Part shown: one piece after another, positions 34,503-45,205 of the stretch
Numbering within the stretch: position 1 is the first letter of the stretch
Layout: each line of letters begins with the position of its first letter
From: Acephala macrosclerotiorum
Taxonomy: Eukaryota > Ascomycota > Leotiomycetes > Helotiales > Mollisiaceae
Direction of reading: 5' to 3'
DNA: 64,000 nucleotides
Assembly (NCBI GenBank): GCA_014904845.1
Contig: MU119408.1
Span: forward strand, 35,089 to 99,088
Made by a program: the position numbers and the translations under genes
Notes under the pieces: model-generated
Told to the model about the DNA's origin: nothing
What the model saw: only the letters and a program-made list of their open reading frames with translations
The model's database searches: none

Positions 34503-35303
34503 GTTAAGGAAGCTCTGGATAGCAGCTTTTATAGAGCGTATCCGGGAACAAGAACCTTGGTCAACTAACTCTTCTGAGAATACCAGCGCTAGCTTGGCTC
34601 GTGGGTAGTGTGCCAGGGATAGGACGCGAGATTCATGGTCGAATGCGTGTCTTAAGCTGTGCCAGTCTTCTCAAAAGCGATTTGATGAAACAATTCGAAG
34701 ACAGGTGCGTTATCAGTGCTCGTTTGTTGACGACGGAGCAATCAAAGTACTGCACATTGGCCCAATCCGCTCAAACCACCTAACTTGGGACAATCATTTC
34801 ACTGCTTGGGCGCAGGATTGTTACAAATTTTGATCATCTCTAGTGCTATGGACACGATAAGAGTGTAGCGGTGCATAGGGAAAGGCTGGAGTCTGAGATG
34901 TCGCGTGCTCATCACGAAAGTGATCCATTTTCGCTCACTTAGTATCTCCCTCCTTTCCTTGCAGCAACACATCATAATCACACTATAAAAATGACATTAA
35001 AAATCAATTCTAACGGTAGAAAATAAGTAAAATGAAACATTGAGTGGCTCTAATATTCAATTCATGCCTAGAAAATTCGAGGCGAAACTTTCTGACCAAC
35101 GCTGATTTTCAATCACGTGGAAGCTTCGCTTAGAGCAGGGCACCCTCTCGATTAGGAACGCTTTTTGTCCGAAGTCGAGCCTCTCCGCTCAACCCAATTC
35201 TCGCAAACATAAAAGCAATCTCCTCGCCGCAACCAATGACCTCTTTCCCACTACCACCAACGTCGACCGCGGAACAGGAAACTTCGTCGAATCAAATCTC
35301 AAG
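34503..35303. other. Intergenic region between the two paralogues
   Basis: No gene supported. Short frames at 34601-34783 and 34799-34981 have no family resemblance. Confidence 0.4.
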
Positions 35304-36147
35304 ATGGATTCTCCTACAATTCTCACTCCCAGCACTAGTCAATCTTCGTTGTATTCAGATTTCGCAGATGAAATTGATGATGCATCTCCACAAGAGCTGT
35401 CCGATTATCTCATGAGCATCCTTCCTGGCATTGACGAACACCCCAAACAAATCCGCGCCTGGGTCAGCTGCTGGTTCAAGTTCCATGACATTGATCCTTC
35501 AGCCAATGACCTGGTCGCTAGTATCGACAAGATTTCCTGGACCAGTACCTATATCCGCCAGGTCTCGGCTCGTCAATTGGAGAATGAATTAATGTCTTGG
35601 GGTTTCGAGTACGGCTATACGACAGGAATTGTGAATATAATCATGCAAGTCCGTAAGGTCGAGGTCAGTACCCACAATTCCTAGTCCTCTACACCTATCT
35701 ATCAAGAGTCGCAGCGCTAATACCCAGGTACAGAACAGGCGCAAAATCACCGACTTCTTTGCCAGCCTCAAGGTGAAGGCCAGTCGAATCGAGCAAAAGG
35801 CCGACGAGAAAGTCACCCAACTATCCGCCGCTGCCGTTGCATTCATCCGCAAGGATATCGAGATTTACATCAGTCTCTACCTCGTATTTCTGGCCATCTC
35901 GGTCCTCTACATCGTCTTCGGGGTAGGCGTTGATTTTTTGCTTGACAAGGAGTGGAAGGAAGATGTCATTACCATATTAGCGGTTTACCCGACTTTCTTA
36001 TTCTGGGGCCTTGCCTTGACTAAGCTGGTCTGGGCATTGACGGACAAGGAGCTTCGTGCAATTCGTAGATATTTCGTCGCCCTTTGTGATGATGAGCCAG
36101 GAAAGAATGGCGTCTTTTCGAAGCAAGAGAGCGAGCCGAAGGAGTAG
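35304..36147 (+). CDS. Two-segment membrane protein, intact paralogue
   Basis: Predicted 259 residues: exon 1 35304-35663, intron 35664-35727 (GTCAGT donor, GCTAA branch, ACCCAG acceptor), exon 2 35728-36147. The N-terminal half is acidic and soluble, with IRAWVSCWF and LMSWGFEYGY motifs shared with the upstream paralogue (IVRAWISDLI, LKTWGFDGNF). The C-terminal half has a charged helix (IEQKADEKV) then two transmembrane segments (YLVFLAISVLYIVFGVGV and ILAVYPTFLFWGLALTKLVWAL) and a charged tail. The ATG is preceded by TCTCAAG, as in the upstream gene. Family unknown; the layout suggests an integral membrane protein with both ends in the same compartment. Confidence 0.72.
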
Positions 36148-36522
36148 ATCGATGCGACGATGGCGGAGCAAGCATGGGGTATGAGTTGGTGGAAATGATA
36201 GCTCACTGAGAGACAGTAGCAATGGCCAGTGCCTGATTTTAGAGCATCAATGAACACAAATCGCAAAGGCATACTGCACCTGCAATAATATCTATGCCGA
36301 TCACTTTGTAATAGCACAGACATGATATACCTCGCTTTCCATATCTCATTCCCTCTCCACCCCTGATAATCCACTGCAAGTAAGTCTCGAACTGTCCGTA
36401 CACTTTTCAAAGTCGACGCTGTGGAATTTGGCTTGATCTACTCCCTTTGGTATTTAGACACGGGTTGTAGGCCAGGAGAAGCAACACCCTCAGCGCAATA
36501 ACCAACACATCAACAATTCAAG

Positions 36523-36894
36523 ATGGCGACCATTCGTCCGCCTATTCAACTTGGTACAATCATCCTTGCCGGCGTCTCAATCTTACCCAACCGCTTACTG
36601 CTCCTCCTATTCGCGTTTGTCTTCTACCAGCTTCTTATACAGGCCGGCTTTGATAGATGAGGGCATGCCTTGGAGGCGGAGCGTGACATCGGTCATGTTC
36701 TCGAGGAGTTGAAATTTGGTTTGGGTGTTGTGCTCGGGGCCGTTCTTTTATTTCTTTTGAAGATACGGTTCTACGGTAGTCTCTCTTCGACGGTAGCGAA
36801 GACAGTTCCTAGGTTCTCGAGTGTACTATGGACGGATATTAAGCATATTAGGGGGAGACTAGAGCAATGGAAATCTTCATGCGAGGAAGATTGA
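36523..36894 (+). pseudogene. Small membrane protein, in-frame TGA
   Basis: ATG at 36523 (after ATTCAAG) opens a 45-codon frame with a strong hydrophobic segment (LLLLLFAFVFYQLLIQAGF) that stops at TGA 36658-36660. The same frame continues for 78 codons with an acidic stretch (EAERDIGHVLEEL), a second hydrophobic segment (GLGVVLGAVLLFLLKI) and a basic tail ending at TAA 36894. CGA to TGA is the simplest explanation. It lies downstream of the two paralogues and shares a two-segment design, but sequence similarity to them is not evident. Confidence 0.5.
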
Positions 36895-37032
36895 TTAAGA
36901 AAATCGAGGCAAGGCTGCGTGGTGAAACGGATAAATCGATCAGCACGAAGATTTAAGATGTATGCATCTCACCAAAGGCCTGACCCATAGTTGATACCGT
37001 CAAGTCGCCAGCAGTGGGATGAGATGCCCCGC

Positions 37033-38320
37033 CTACATCTGATGTCCCCTATATGGCTCATACCTCTCCCCACCCTCAACCCTCCCATGCTCTCCATTAT
37101 TGGGGGTCGGCGTGAAAGGTCTCTCCATCTCCACCCGTTCCTCCACCATTCCCACCCCCTCCTCATGATCCAATAACTTCGCCCCCCTCTTCGCCTCCTT
37201 CCTCCTCTGTTTCTCCACCTTCTTCTCCTTTCTCGTAATCTTGGGAAATTCAGCGTTCTCACCTTTGAGAATCATGCCGGGTGCGTGATACACATTATCG
37301 GCTCAGCAAGAAACATCGGCACTGCGTCGAGACAGTAGAAGTAGGCTTCGTGGTAGGGGATTGGGTTGGAAGGGCTTTCGCCGGAGGCGTATTTGATTAG
37401 GCGGTAGATTATGCGGAGATGTATTTTGTCAACAGAGAATTGTAGAGAGAGCAAGGGAAGAGTGGCAAGTGAGGGAAGACGAACGGTGATGAGTGCTAAG
37501 CTTGCATAAAGTGTGAACAACAATTGCCTCCATCCCCTCTCAGCATACGCCCCACTTCGTTCCAATCTCAGCATCTCGATATGGAACCTAATCGCTAACC
37601 CGGTAAAGATACAGATGAAGAATTGCTGAAGCCCAATACCGCCCATGTAGATATGGATCCCAAGATGCAGAAGTGAAGGCTTAACGTTCGTTTCTGGCAC
37701 GATGGAGCCACCACCAAGCTGGACCAGGAAGGCGATGATGTCGAGCCAGACGAAGTATCGGGAGAAGCGAGAGCCGGGGATGCGGAGAAGGGATTTGGAA
37801 GGGAGGTAGAAATGCACCATGCGACCGAGGATCTGTAGTCGAATGCGTTGATTACTGTGATTTGTAAGCTGCTGATACAGTAGAAAAGATGTGGGAGTAC
37901 TACGAAGGGGTGCAAGCAGGACGAGGAGAAAAGAGTATGTGTAGAAGTTTTGGTTTCGTTGGAATCAAGTCGAAATCGTATAGAGGATGAAAGAAGTTGT
38001 TTCCCAAATACAACCCATGATTATTACCTAGCAGAACTTCTTTCGTAGTCGTTAGCATACGTATCTCATAATTGTGGTGTGGCAGGAGGGAGGCCTACCT
38101 TGTGAAACTTTGCAGCTTGGAAGATGTGTAGAATCATGACGCCACCAAGGAGTCCCGAAAACAGTATCGCGGCAAAGAACGAGGGATAGAATTCGTAGAG
38201 TGCATTGCATGCTGAGGGGTCAACGTAGCCGTTCTTACCCAGAGTTGCTGTAGTACATGTTGCTGTCGATGAGGATGAGGAACTTGTGCTGCTGACTGTC
38301 GAGGAGATGGTCGACGACAT
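37033..38320 (-). pseudogene. RTA1-like membrane protein, two lesions
   Basis: Exon 1 is 38320-38099 (Ser/Thr-rich leader, then a first membrane segment FFAAILFSGLLGGVMIL). The intron is 38098-38028 (TATGCTAAC branch, CTGCTAG acceptor), and exon 2 runs from 38027 leftward. Exon 2 shows family landmarks (IMGCIWETTSF, LGRMVHF, IIAFLVQLGGGS, RLIKYASG, EAYFYCLDAVPMFLAE). There is an in-frame TGA at 37967-37965 in exon 2. Near 37277-37281 the frame shifts so that THP is separated from its expected continuation GMILKGE, which runs to a stop at 37033. RTA1-like proteins are seven-segment fungal membrane proteins linked to lipid or toxicant resistance. With two independent lesions this copy is probably dead, unless the frameshift is an assembly slip. 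Confidence 0.75.
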
Positions 38321-39298
38321 TTTGGAGAAATAGAATGGGGTGGTAATTCGCTGACACTAAGGAAGTGATGAATGGATACTGCTACAAGGTTCTCGAGAAG
38401 AGAGAGTATCGAGGCATATATACTTCATTCTTTCAATTGATAGAAGACGAACAGTACATCCTGGCCCACCCTTTCGATTTGACAATGCGCACTGGTAAGG
38501 CCTGAGGGCTTTTCATTCACAGCCATGCAGGAGCAACGAACGCCCAATAAAAACATCGCCCCAATTTGCAGATCACTCCTATTGCTTGGGATGCTAGGTT
38601 TTGATATGCGCTGTTGTAGTCGCTCGTCTGCGGCTCAGCCCTGTGATAAATGCCTGCGGCGTGGGATAAATTTTGCCCAAAGAGGCAATTTCTCGTAGTT
38701 GTGGAGAACCCCCGCAATACGAATAGGCTAATCATCAGCACACAGGAAAATAAGCAGATCGACAAGACAAAGCTTCATCATTCGAGCTGCAGGGGTAGCG
38801 AAGAAAGCGCAAATAGGTTTGGAATGAAGATAAGGCGAGGTTATGTTGGAGAGCTGCGCAAGCTCGTGATTCCTCCTCCGGTAAGGTGCCGCGAGATTCG
38901 AAAATCCTGGCTCGCGTAAGTACTTGATGTTGGTGCTGACATAATAAGGTCAAAGCCACAAATTCCTGAGTCGGGGAGGGTCGATTTGCATTCTTTCTTG
39001 CTGTAGACTATAATAATAAATGGACTATGTTCAAGAAAAACGCTCGAAGGTGACGTCGAATGTCGGCGACGAGAATGGCGAGATGGAGACAAGAAACAAT
39101 GCGCATTTTCTGTAGCAAGCTTCAAATATCACTCTAATTTAAAACATCTCCCGCTTGTATCTCCTGTCTGACGAGACAAAAGGCAGGGACACTATCTATT
39201 GTATGTTGCTAAGCTCGTCTATCTCCTGCCCACACTCAAAGAAGCGATATGAAGGCGGTCAAAAGTGGCAAAATAATAGAAAAAATTGCAAGAGTTCA

Positions 39299-39439
39299 AC
39301 CCCGATCAATGCTTTGATACATTGATCGGGGTCTAATCTCTGTCGATTCGTTCGCGTTGGCGATGAGGAGGATACGCTAAGATCCTCCCTCGAAATGGCG
39401 ATTTTGGGGAGGACCGAAGTCCTCCACTCGAATTAGCGT
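39299..39439. other. Cluster of strong hairpins
   Basis: A perfect 13-bp stem (39299-39311 with 39320-39332, ACCCCGATCAATG) with an 8-nt loop. It is followed by a 7-bp stem (39367-39373 with 39382-39388) and a 7-bp stem closing a CGAA tetraloop (39408-39414 with 39419-39425). An alternative outer pairing joins ACGCTAA (39374-39380) with TTAGCGT (39433-39439). This could be a structured RNA, a transposon end or an imperfect palindromic repeat; sequence alone does not decide. Confidence 0.5.
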
Positions 39440-39609
39440 TGCAGTCTGTCGACCGCTCGGGCCAGGCGTGAACCGCTCACTCTTCAAGGCACAACTTGAC
39501 CTGAACCACCAAGCCTAGTGGCACGCTATTGTACCTTGTTGAAAGAAAAGAGCTTATTTAAATATATACGACCCATAAGAAGCGAGAGGAACTAGCCCCA
39601 CTTTTCGTC

Positions 39610-39904
39610 ATGGCAGCGCAAAATGGCAGTGTATCAACAACGGCAAAAGAACGCGAACGGAGTTTGCAAGAACCGATAATGGGCCGAAGACTAGTAGCAA
39701 CAAACCAAGTCGATCTGGAACAGCATCGCTGCAAAAGGTGCCTCGCAGGGTGCGGAGCGCAAAATCGTGGAACTGTTCACGAGGGCTTTTCAAGGAAAAC
39801 GGGTGCATTCTGTTGTTGCTCGAGGAACTGTACTAGTGTACAATTTGACGAATGCCGACAAACCATTCATTCAACTCATTGCTGAGATTTCAAGACATGT
39901 CTGA
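39610..39904 (+). pseudogene. Possible broken gene fragment, unknown
   Basis: ATG at 39610 opens MAAQNGSVSTTAKERERS... for about 35 codons. From about 39708 a different frame is the more protein-like one (IWNSIAAKGASQGAERKIVE, then VARGTVLVYNLTNADKPF), ending at TGA 39904. This suggests a short gene with a frame break. No family recognised. Confidence 0.25.
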
Positions 39905-40870
39905 TTGCTGCATCCACGTACCATCGCCCCTGAATGAGCTCAACAGCCTAGAAGCCGATGCATGAGAAGTACGACCTTTGCAGTCACTCAGCTAAAATTT
40001 CGCTAGCACCTATATATCTCTTTCTCAGTCAATTTCTCATAAAATGCCTACAATGAGGCTGTGGAGGCGAGACAACCTTGGAAGTATCGGCGGTGGTCGA
40101 GGCACGTGACCGTTTTCCGGGGGGAAGACTTCAGCCTGGGATGCTTGGCTATTAATCAACTAAATATAAAAGGGCTTGATCAGAGCAGCTAAATAATGTG
40201 GCTTTAGGCATTGACGCTTGTTCATCACCTGCAACTTTCATCGGTCTTGGGCATGCCACATCAGCAAAGTAGAGAATAGCTTAGGTACGAAGGACTAAAA
40301 GGTTTGAGTTCATGTGTTTGCGATACAAACCAATCTCACTACTCAAATATAAGAACATAAAGCTATATGCTAGCATGCAACAAAATATCAAAACAGTTGG
40401 GACAATGCAAGCCTCATTTGGACTTTCACTGCTTCAGTGAGGCTTCTGTACACCAGCACAGTCGAGATGAACTATCTCAACAGCTCAATGAGAACTTCAT
40501 GCTGAATGATAGTGCTACATAGTGTCTCAGGGAGAGAAAGAGGAGGACTTGAGAAGAGAAGCAGTTTTTCCAAGCAGCTGTCGTCGAGAGAAGTGGCGAC
40601 TCGCACAGACCATTTCCCGCTCATCCCTGCTCCCAGGTGATCCCAAGTATTCCCACACCTCATGACTTCTCTCTTCTTTTGCGGCGAAAACTTCAAGGTT
40701 TCACAGATAAAATACCAGGTCTCTATACTCAATAAAATATTCTCAATTCATTTGTTGTGAAAGCGAAAGCGAACTATTGACTTCCGCCCGACACATCACT
40801 TCAACCGGGCGATCAGTCGGCTCAACTCTTCCCCACTCTTAAACTCGAGATAATAAACGCCGCGATCGCA

Positions 40871-40909
40871 ATGCCTTCTCTTTCTTTTCCTCGTAAATTT
40901 CCGTCATGA
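40871..40909 (+). promoter_or_regulatory. Upstream ORF overlapping the MFS start (ATGA)
   Basis: A 12-codon frame (ATG at 40871) stops at TGA 40907-40909, whose TG overlaps the main ATG at 40906 as ATGA. Such overlap would make initiation at the main start depend on leaky scanning or termination-linked reinitiation, if the transcript begins upstream of 40871. Confidence 0.4.
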
Positions 40910-42643
40910 CGGTAGTACAAGAAGAGCCTCCAAAGGCCGACGAGACATCTCCTCTACTGGCAACAGGGCCAGCGGAGCCAAGAAAATGGGGAAATTCAGT
41001 GGTCTATCGAGCTCTGCTCTGCGGCTTCCTCGTCACGCTTTCATTCAGCGTTACACAAGTCCCGTAAGCACTTAATCTCAACTTCTTAGACTGCTAAGCT
41101 CATGAATCTAGATTGATTTACGTTTTCCGTCTCATGACCTGTGATGCGTATTACGAGACTCATCCAGAGCCAGGGCCAGGAGTTGACCGCTGTTCTGTTC
41201 ATGCAATCGAGTCCGGGACGGCCCGAGCTGTTGGTTTGGTAGGGGCTTCGACCACTTTCTTTGGAGTCATCAATCTGTTTGTGACAGGTTGGACAATCAA
41301 GAGATTCGGTATTAAGTCTTCGCTTGCTATTCAGGTTTTCTGGCCAGCCGTCCGTCTTGCGGTTCAGAATATCGGGGTTCAGACTGGGAGTGAAGCAGGA
41401 ATTCTTATCATTCAATTGTCGCAAATAATCACTATCATTGGAGGTCCAGCTGGTTATCTTCTCTCCCTCAACTCCTACATCACCGAAGTTGTTGGTCATG
41501 AGGAACGAACGGGTGCACTTGGTCAGTTGCAAGGCTGTGCTATGTTCGGGAATGCTCTTGGATACCTAGCAGGTGGCTTATTGGCCGATTGGATGAACAT
41601 TCTCGCACCCTTCAGAGTCACTTTGATACTGTTCATCCTTTCTTGCATATACGTCCTCCTCGCCTTACCTTCGATACCAAAGAGTACCCAGGTGCCGGGA
41701 CCAGCATCCAAAGGCATCACCAAATTCTTCGGCCCACTTAAGACCTTTGCTCCCCAAAAATGGGTCTTACAAGACGGACGAACCCAGACAGAATATGGCG
41801 CAGGTCTTCTCGGCATTGGCGTGTTCCTCGGTGTCCTCGCGACTGGCTACATTCCAGTCCTCCTGCAAATGTATGCCACCGATATCTTCAATTTTGGTAC
41901 AACAGCAAATGGCTACCTGGTTGCCACCAACTCCCTAATACGAGGACTCTTCCTCACCCTGGCTTTCCCACGCATCATCAAAGGAGGCAGAAAATGGCTC
42001 GAGTCCAAAAACGCCACTTCGTCCACCGAAAATGAAACCAACCCCTCCAAATCCCACGACCCACCAGAGACAACTATGGAACCCACTCAAATTGACGAAG
42101 TGGAGGGAATGGAAAACAACGAAGAAGCCGTTGAACCCCTAGCGAGTGATGAGAAAGAGACATTCCAATTCGATCTCTTCTTCACGCGCTGGAGTCTCAT
42201 CGCTGATGGGGTTCTGACTGGAGCAGCGAGTTTCGTGACGGAGGGGTGGCAGATGTATCTCATTGCCGTTTTGTTGCCGCTTGCGAGTGGGACGGGGAGT
42301 AGTGCGAAGGGGACGATTTTGCAGATGTGTCCGGCGACTGAGAGGGCGGATGCGTTGAGTGCTATTACGCTGGTTGAGATGGTTGCGAGGTTGACGACTA
42401 GTAAGTTTGATGATACTTGTTGGTGAGGATGAGTCTAATGAGCCCGCAGCTACGGTATTTGGGTTGATATTTGCTGCGTTTGCGGATATTGGGCAGACGT
42501 ATTTGGTGTTTACCTGCAATGCGGCGGTCGCGCTGGTAGGATTTGTCGTTTTGCTGTTCTCACGCTTCCCTCCTGATGGGAGCAAAAGATACACAGAAGA
42601 TCAGCGTGAACCACAGCTTGTTGAAAACGAAGCAGAGTCATGA
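40906..42643 (+). CDS. Major facilitator superfamily transporter
   Basis: Three exons: 40906-41063, 41112-42400 and 42450-42643, with standard introns; predicted 546 residues. The protein shows about twelve hydrophobic segments. The region CDAYYETHPEPGPGVDRC followed by GASTTFFGVINLFVTGW, and the next segments, look like the proton-coupled folate/tetracycline-type branch of fungal MFS proteins. A long acidic central loop (about residues 330-400: NEEAVEPLASDEKE) separates the two six-segment halves. Both halves and the C-terminal segments are intact. Substrate unknown. A uORF overlaps its start. Confidence 0.85.
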
Positions 42644-43342
42644 TCAAAATGTTGGTTCATTATAGAGTTGATCGGAGCTTTCATAGAAGGTAAAAAAATA
42701 GTTTGGACAGCGCCGGGAAAATACAATGTTAGGAAATCAAAAATTGCTCAACACATTGTTTAAGGCATAGTTATCAGTTGACAAAAGCGACAAGAACGAG
42801 TAGACTTTGATTTTCACTTGAAGTTCTCTAGAAGAACGTGAGAGAAGCACCTCTCCAATTGTGTCTGGGAACAGGCGTTGTGGCGTCCCGCTGGGTGAAA
42901 CATCGTGGGGACGCCACCAAAAGTTCTGCAACTGAAGCACAGCACTTACTGCCATCACCAATATCACGCATCGCAGCACTGTCCCGCCGCGATGCGCAAT
43001 CATCGTCGTCGGTCACGATCTTCACCGCTCGCTGTACGAACAATCACTATGTCGATCTTCAGCAGATACGGGTACGGCGCAGCATTAAGAAGCAGGGCTA
43101 ACGTTGTAGCCGAGAGCACCAATGAAGGACCCCTAAGAGTAGGATCCAGGTACCCCACGGCGCACGCAAGGGTCTAAATGGCGCTGAAACGGTTGGTGAG
43201 CTGTGCCGCTGTGGGGACGTCGACTCATTTGATAAAGCTTGATGATTCCAAATGCCCCGTTGAACTTGATCGCGATACTTCTTTCACTTCAATTGTTGTT
43301 TCTGCGAAGTAGTGTTCGGTCGATATCGGATCCACTGTCAAA
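42644..43342. other. Intergenic region
   Basis: No supported gene. Overlapping short frames at 42737-43177 on both strands lack family resemblance. Confidence 0.4.
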
Positions 43343-44376
43343 ATGTCAGCTCCAACCGGTTCCGCGTCGCCAAACCCCCAACACCTGGCACAATCCTCAG
43401 CAGAGCTACCAACCCAAGGGCAAGAAGCAAATAACAACAATGCTGTTGCAAACACCCAATTGTACCCCCTCTCCCCCAATCCGCAGAAAAAACAGCAAAC
43501 TAACCCCAACTCAGTCGACACGAACTCCCATCCCAAATATCCCAACCCAACCTCCAACAATCCCACAACCCGCCAACCTGGGCCCCCTTCTCAATAGCAA
43601 CAGAAAACGACTCCCTCTCCTCCGGCTTCCCGTACACCTCCAAACTCCGCGACCTCCGCGTAGCACCCGACCAGTGGCTCCAATTCACCTCCGAAGTAAT
43701 CAACGCCGCAAAAATCACCCTCCAAGAAGACGCCGCTGCATGGACAGCAGGCGTTACCACCGGAATATTCTCATCCCCTTTTCTATTGGTGTTTGCTCCT
43801 TGGGCTGGATACGCGGCTGGGAAATCGGTACATAGGAAGACGGTGGCGAAGAAAGTTAAGGAGAGGTTGGCGAGTGACGGGCCGTTAAAGAATACGTTGA
43901 GGTCGTGGAATGAGGGGGTGTTTATGCAGAGGGGGATACAGTTGTGGCTTGAACCTCCGACAGAGAATGGGGAGGTGATTGTCGATGTGCCAGAGAATGC
44001 AGGTCCAAAGGAGATTCAGAAAGTGGTGAAGAAACAGGCAAAAAGATTTAGGTTTGTGGTTATGCCGTATGATCCGAGGAATCCGGTGATTGGGATGAAT
44101 CATAATCCTGTCAGTCCGATGCAGAGTCAAGTGGGTTGGAATAGGAGCTCAACGACGCCGAGTCCTTCGCTGGCGACTGGGAATGGGACGGTGTATGTTG
44201 GTGATGCGAAATGGAATCCGCAATCGCAGAATTATTCACTGCTGGAAATGTCGGCTGTCAGACCTGTGGGTGAGCTCCCAGTGGCGCCTGGGCAGAAAAA
44301 GAGTCACAATCCGTTTTGCTCGAATACGTACGAGTTGGATGGAAGCAGTCCCCAGGTTGCTAAGACGGAGGGGTAA
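43343..44376 (+). CDS. Membrane-associated protein of unknown function
   Basis: ATG at 43343. Exon 1 43343-43461, intron 43462-43514 (GTACCC donor is weak, but CTAAC branch and CTCAG acceptor are good), exon 2 43515-44376; predicted 326 residues with matching phase. The N terminus is rich in Pro, Gln, Asn and Ser. From about residue 90 there is a conserved-looking domain (FPYTSKLRDLRVAPDQWLQF, EVINAAKITLQEDAAAW) leading into one hydrophobic segment (GIFSSPFLLVFAPWAGYAAG) and a soluble tail (LRSWNEGVFMQRGIQLWLEP, FRFVVMPYDPRNP). The tail end has low complexity. I know this arrangement from uncharacterised fungal proteins but cannot name a function. Without the intron the N-terminal frame would stop at 43597. 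Confidence 0.62.
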
Positions 44377-44531
44377 ACTGCCGGGGTTCACGGTCCTGTT
44401 TGGCTGTTTGCGAAAAAGAGGAAGGCATATGGTGCTTGAATTGCGTGGAGCACATTGCCTACATAGCAGCTGTCAGTCATTAAGGAGATTGAGCTATGTC
44501 ATAAGATACCCAAAGGGAGTAATGTACAGTT

Positions 44532-45205
44532 TTGCATGAAGATATCATAAATATGAGCAAGAATTACAGGGAACTCGAAAAGCACAACAAATGTGCTCTC
44601 TCCAACCTCGAAATCTTGAGTGAGGACATCATGAAAATGAGCAGGAAGAATACGGAACATCGGAAGCAGAATAAGCATGGTCTTTCCAACCTCGGGAATC
44701 TGGACAATAGGATTGCGACACTCGAGAAGCAGCAGCGTGATAAAAAATAATAATGCAGATAATGCATTATGATCATGATTATAACGCATTAACTGCATTA
44801 CATTATAATTATATGTTTTCGAAAAATGCAGATTATAATGCATTATTACATACAAATCATATAATCACACTGCATTATAATCTGCATTTTTGCATTCTGA
44901 TTAACAGAATTTTCTTGTGATTCATTATAATTAAGAGGGGATAATGTAATGTAATCATTTAACACACTGAAAAGCAGGAGGCGGATGGTCTCAAAGGGAT
45001 TTACGGGCTCGAAAATCTCACTCGAAAGTCAACAAATTCAAACCACATACCCAAAATCGAGTCGTTGCAAAATCGGGTCAACCAGTTGATTCAAGAACAG
45101 AAAGGGATGGAAGATCAGGTCCGCATTATGCAGCTAACAATGGCGAGGAATGCATCTAGACTGAGGGATGGTTTAGCAGAACAGGAGAGCACTATCCAAT
45201 GAAAT
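44532..45205 (+). pseudogene. Coiled-coil gene remnant split by an AT-rich palindromic insert
   Basis: 44532-44750 encodes a heptad-rich segment with a repeating unit (LSNLEILSEDIMKM... then LSNLGNLDNRIATLEKQQ). After an AT-rich stretch (about 44751-44965), coiled-coil sequence of the same flavour resumes (EKQEADGLKGIYGLENL, IESLQNRVNQLIQEQKGMED) to TGA near 45202. The intervening ~215 bp are palindromic and unlike the flanks, so an insertion is likely. No start codon is obvious (44532 is TTG) and no family is recognised. Confidence 0.42.
44751..44965. repeat. AT-rich palindromic insert
   Basis: Dense copies of the palindrome TAATGCATTA and relatives, including a perfect 21-bp inverted repeat (44822-44842 with 44871-44891, core GCAGATTATAATGC) separated by 28 bp. 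Could fold as a long hairpin; possibly a small foldback or MITE-type element. Confidence 0.6.

Larger units (their letters stand above)
38321..40870. other. Long gene-poor region with structured hairpins
   Basis: I see no complete gene. Two items are listed separately: a set of hairpins at 39299-39439 and a possible broken frame at 39610-39904. The remaining open frames are short and overlap one another. Confidence 0.45.

Noticed and set aside
40472..40732. 86-codon minus-strand ORF
   Set aside because: Begins at a TTG rather than ATG, has no family resemblance and lies in a gene-poor stretch.
43462..43597. Apparent frameshift in the gene at 43343-44376
   Set aside because: A 53-nt intron with CTAAC branch and CTCAG acceptor restores the frame, so no lesion is needed, although its GTACCC donor is weak.
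44822..44891. 21-bp inverted repeat as a transcription terminator
   Set aside because: Stem-loop terminators of this kind are bacterial; this is nuclear fungal DNA and the palindromes are part of a wider repeat.
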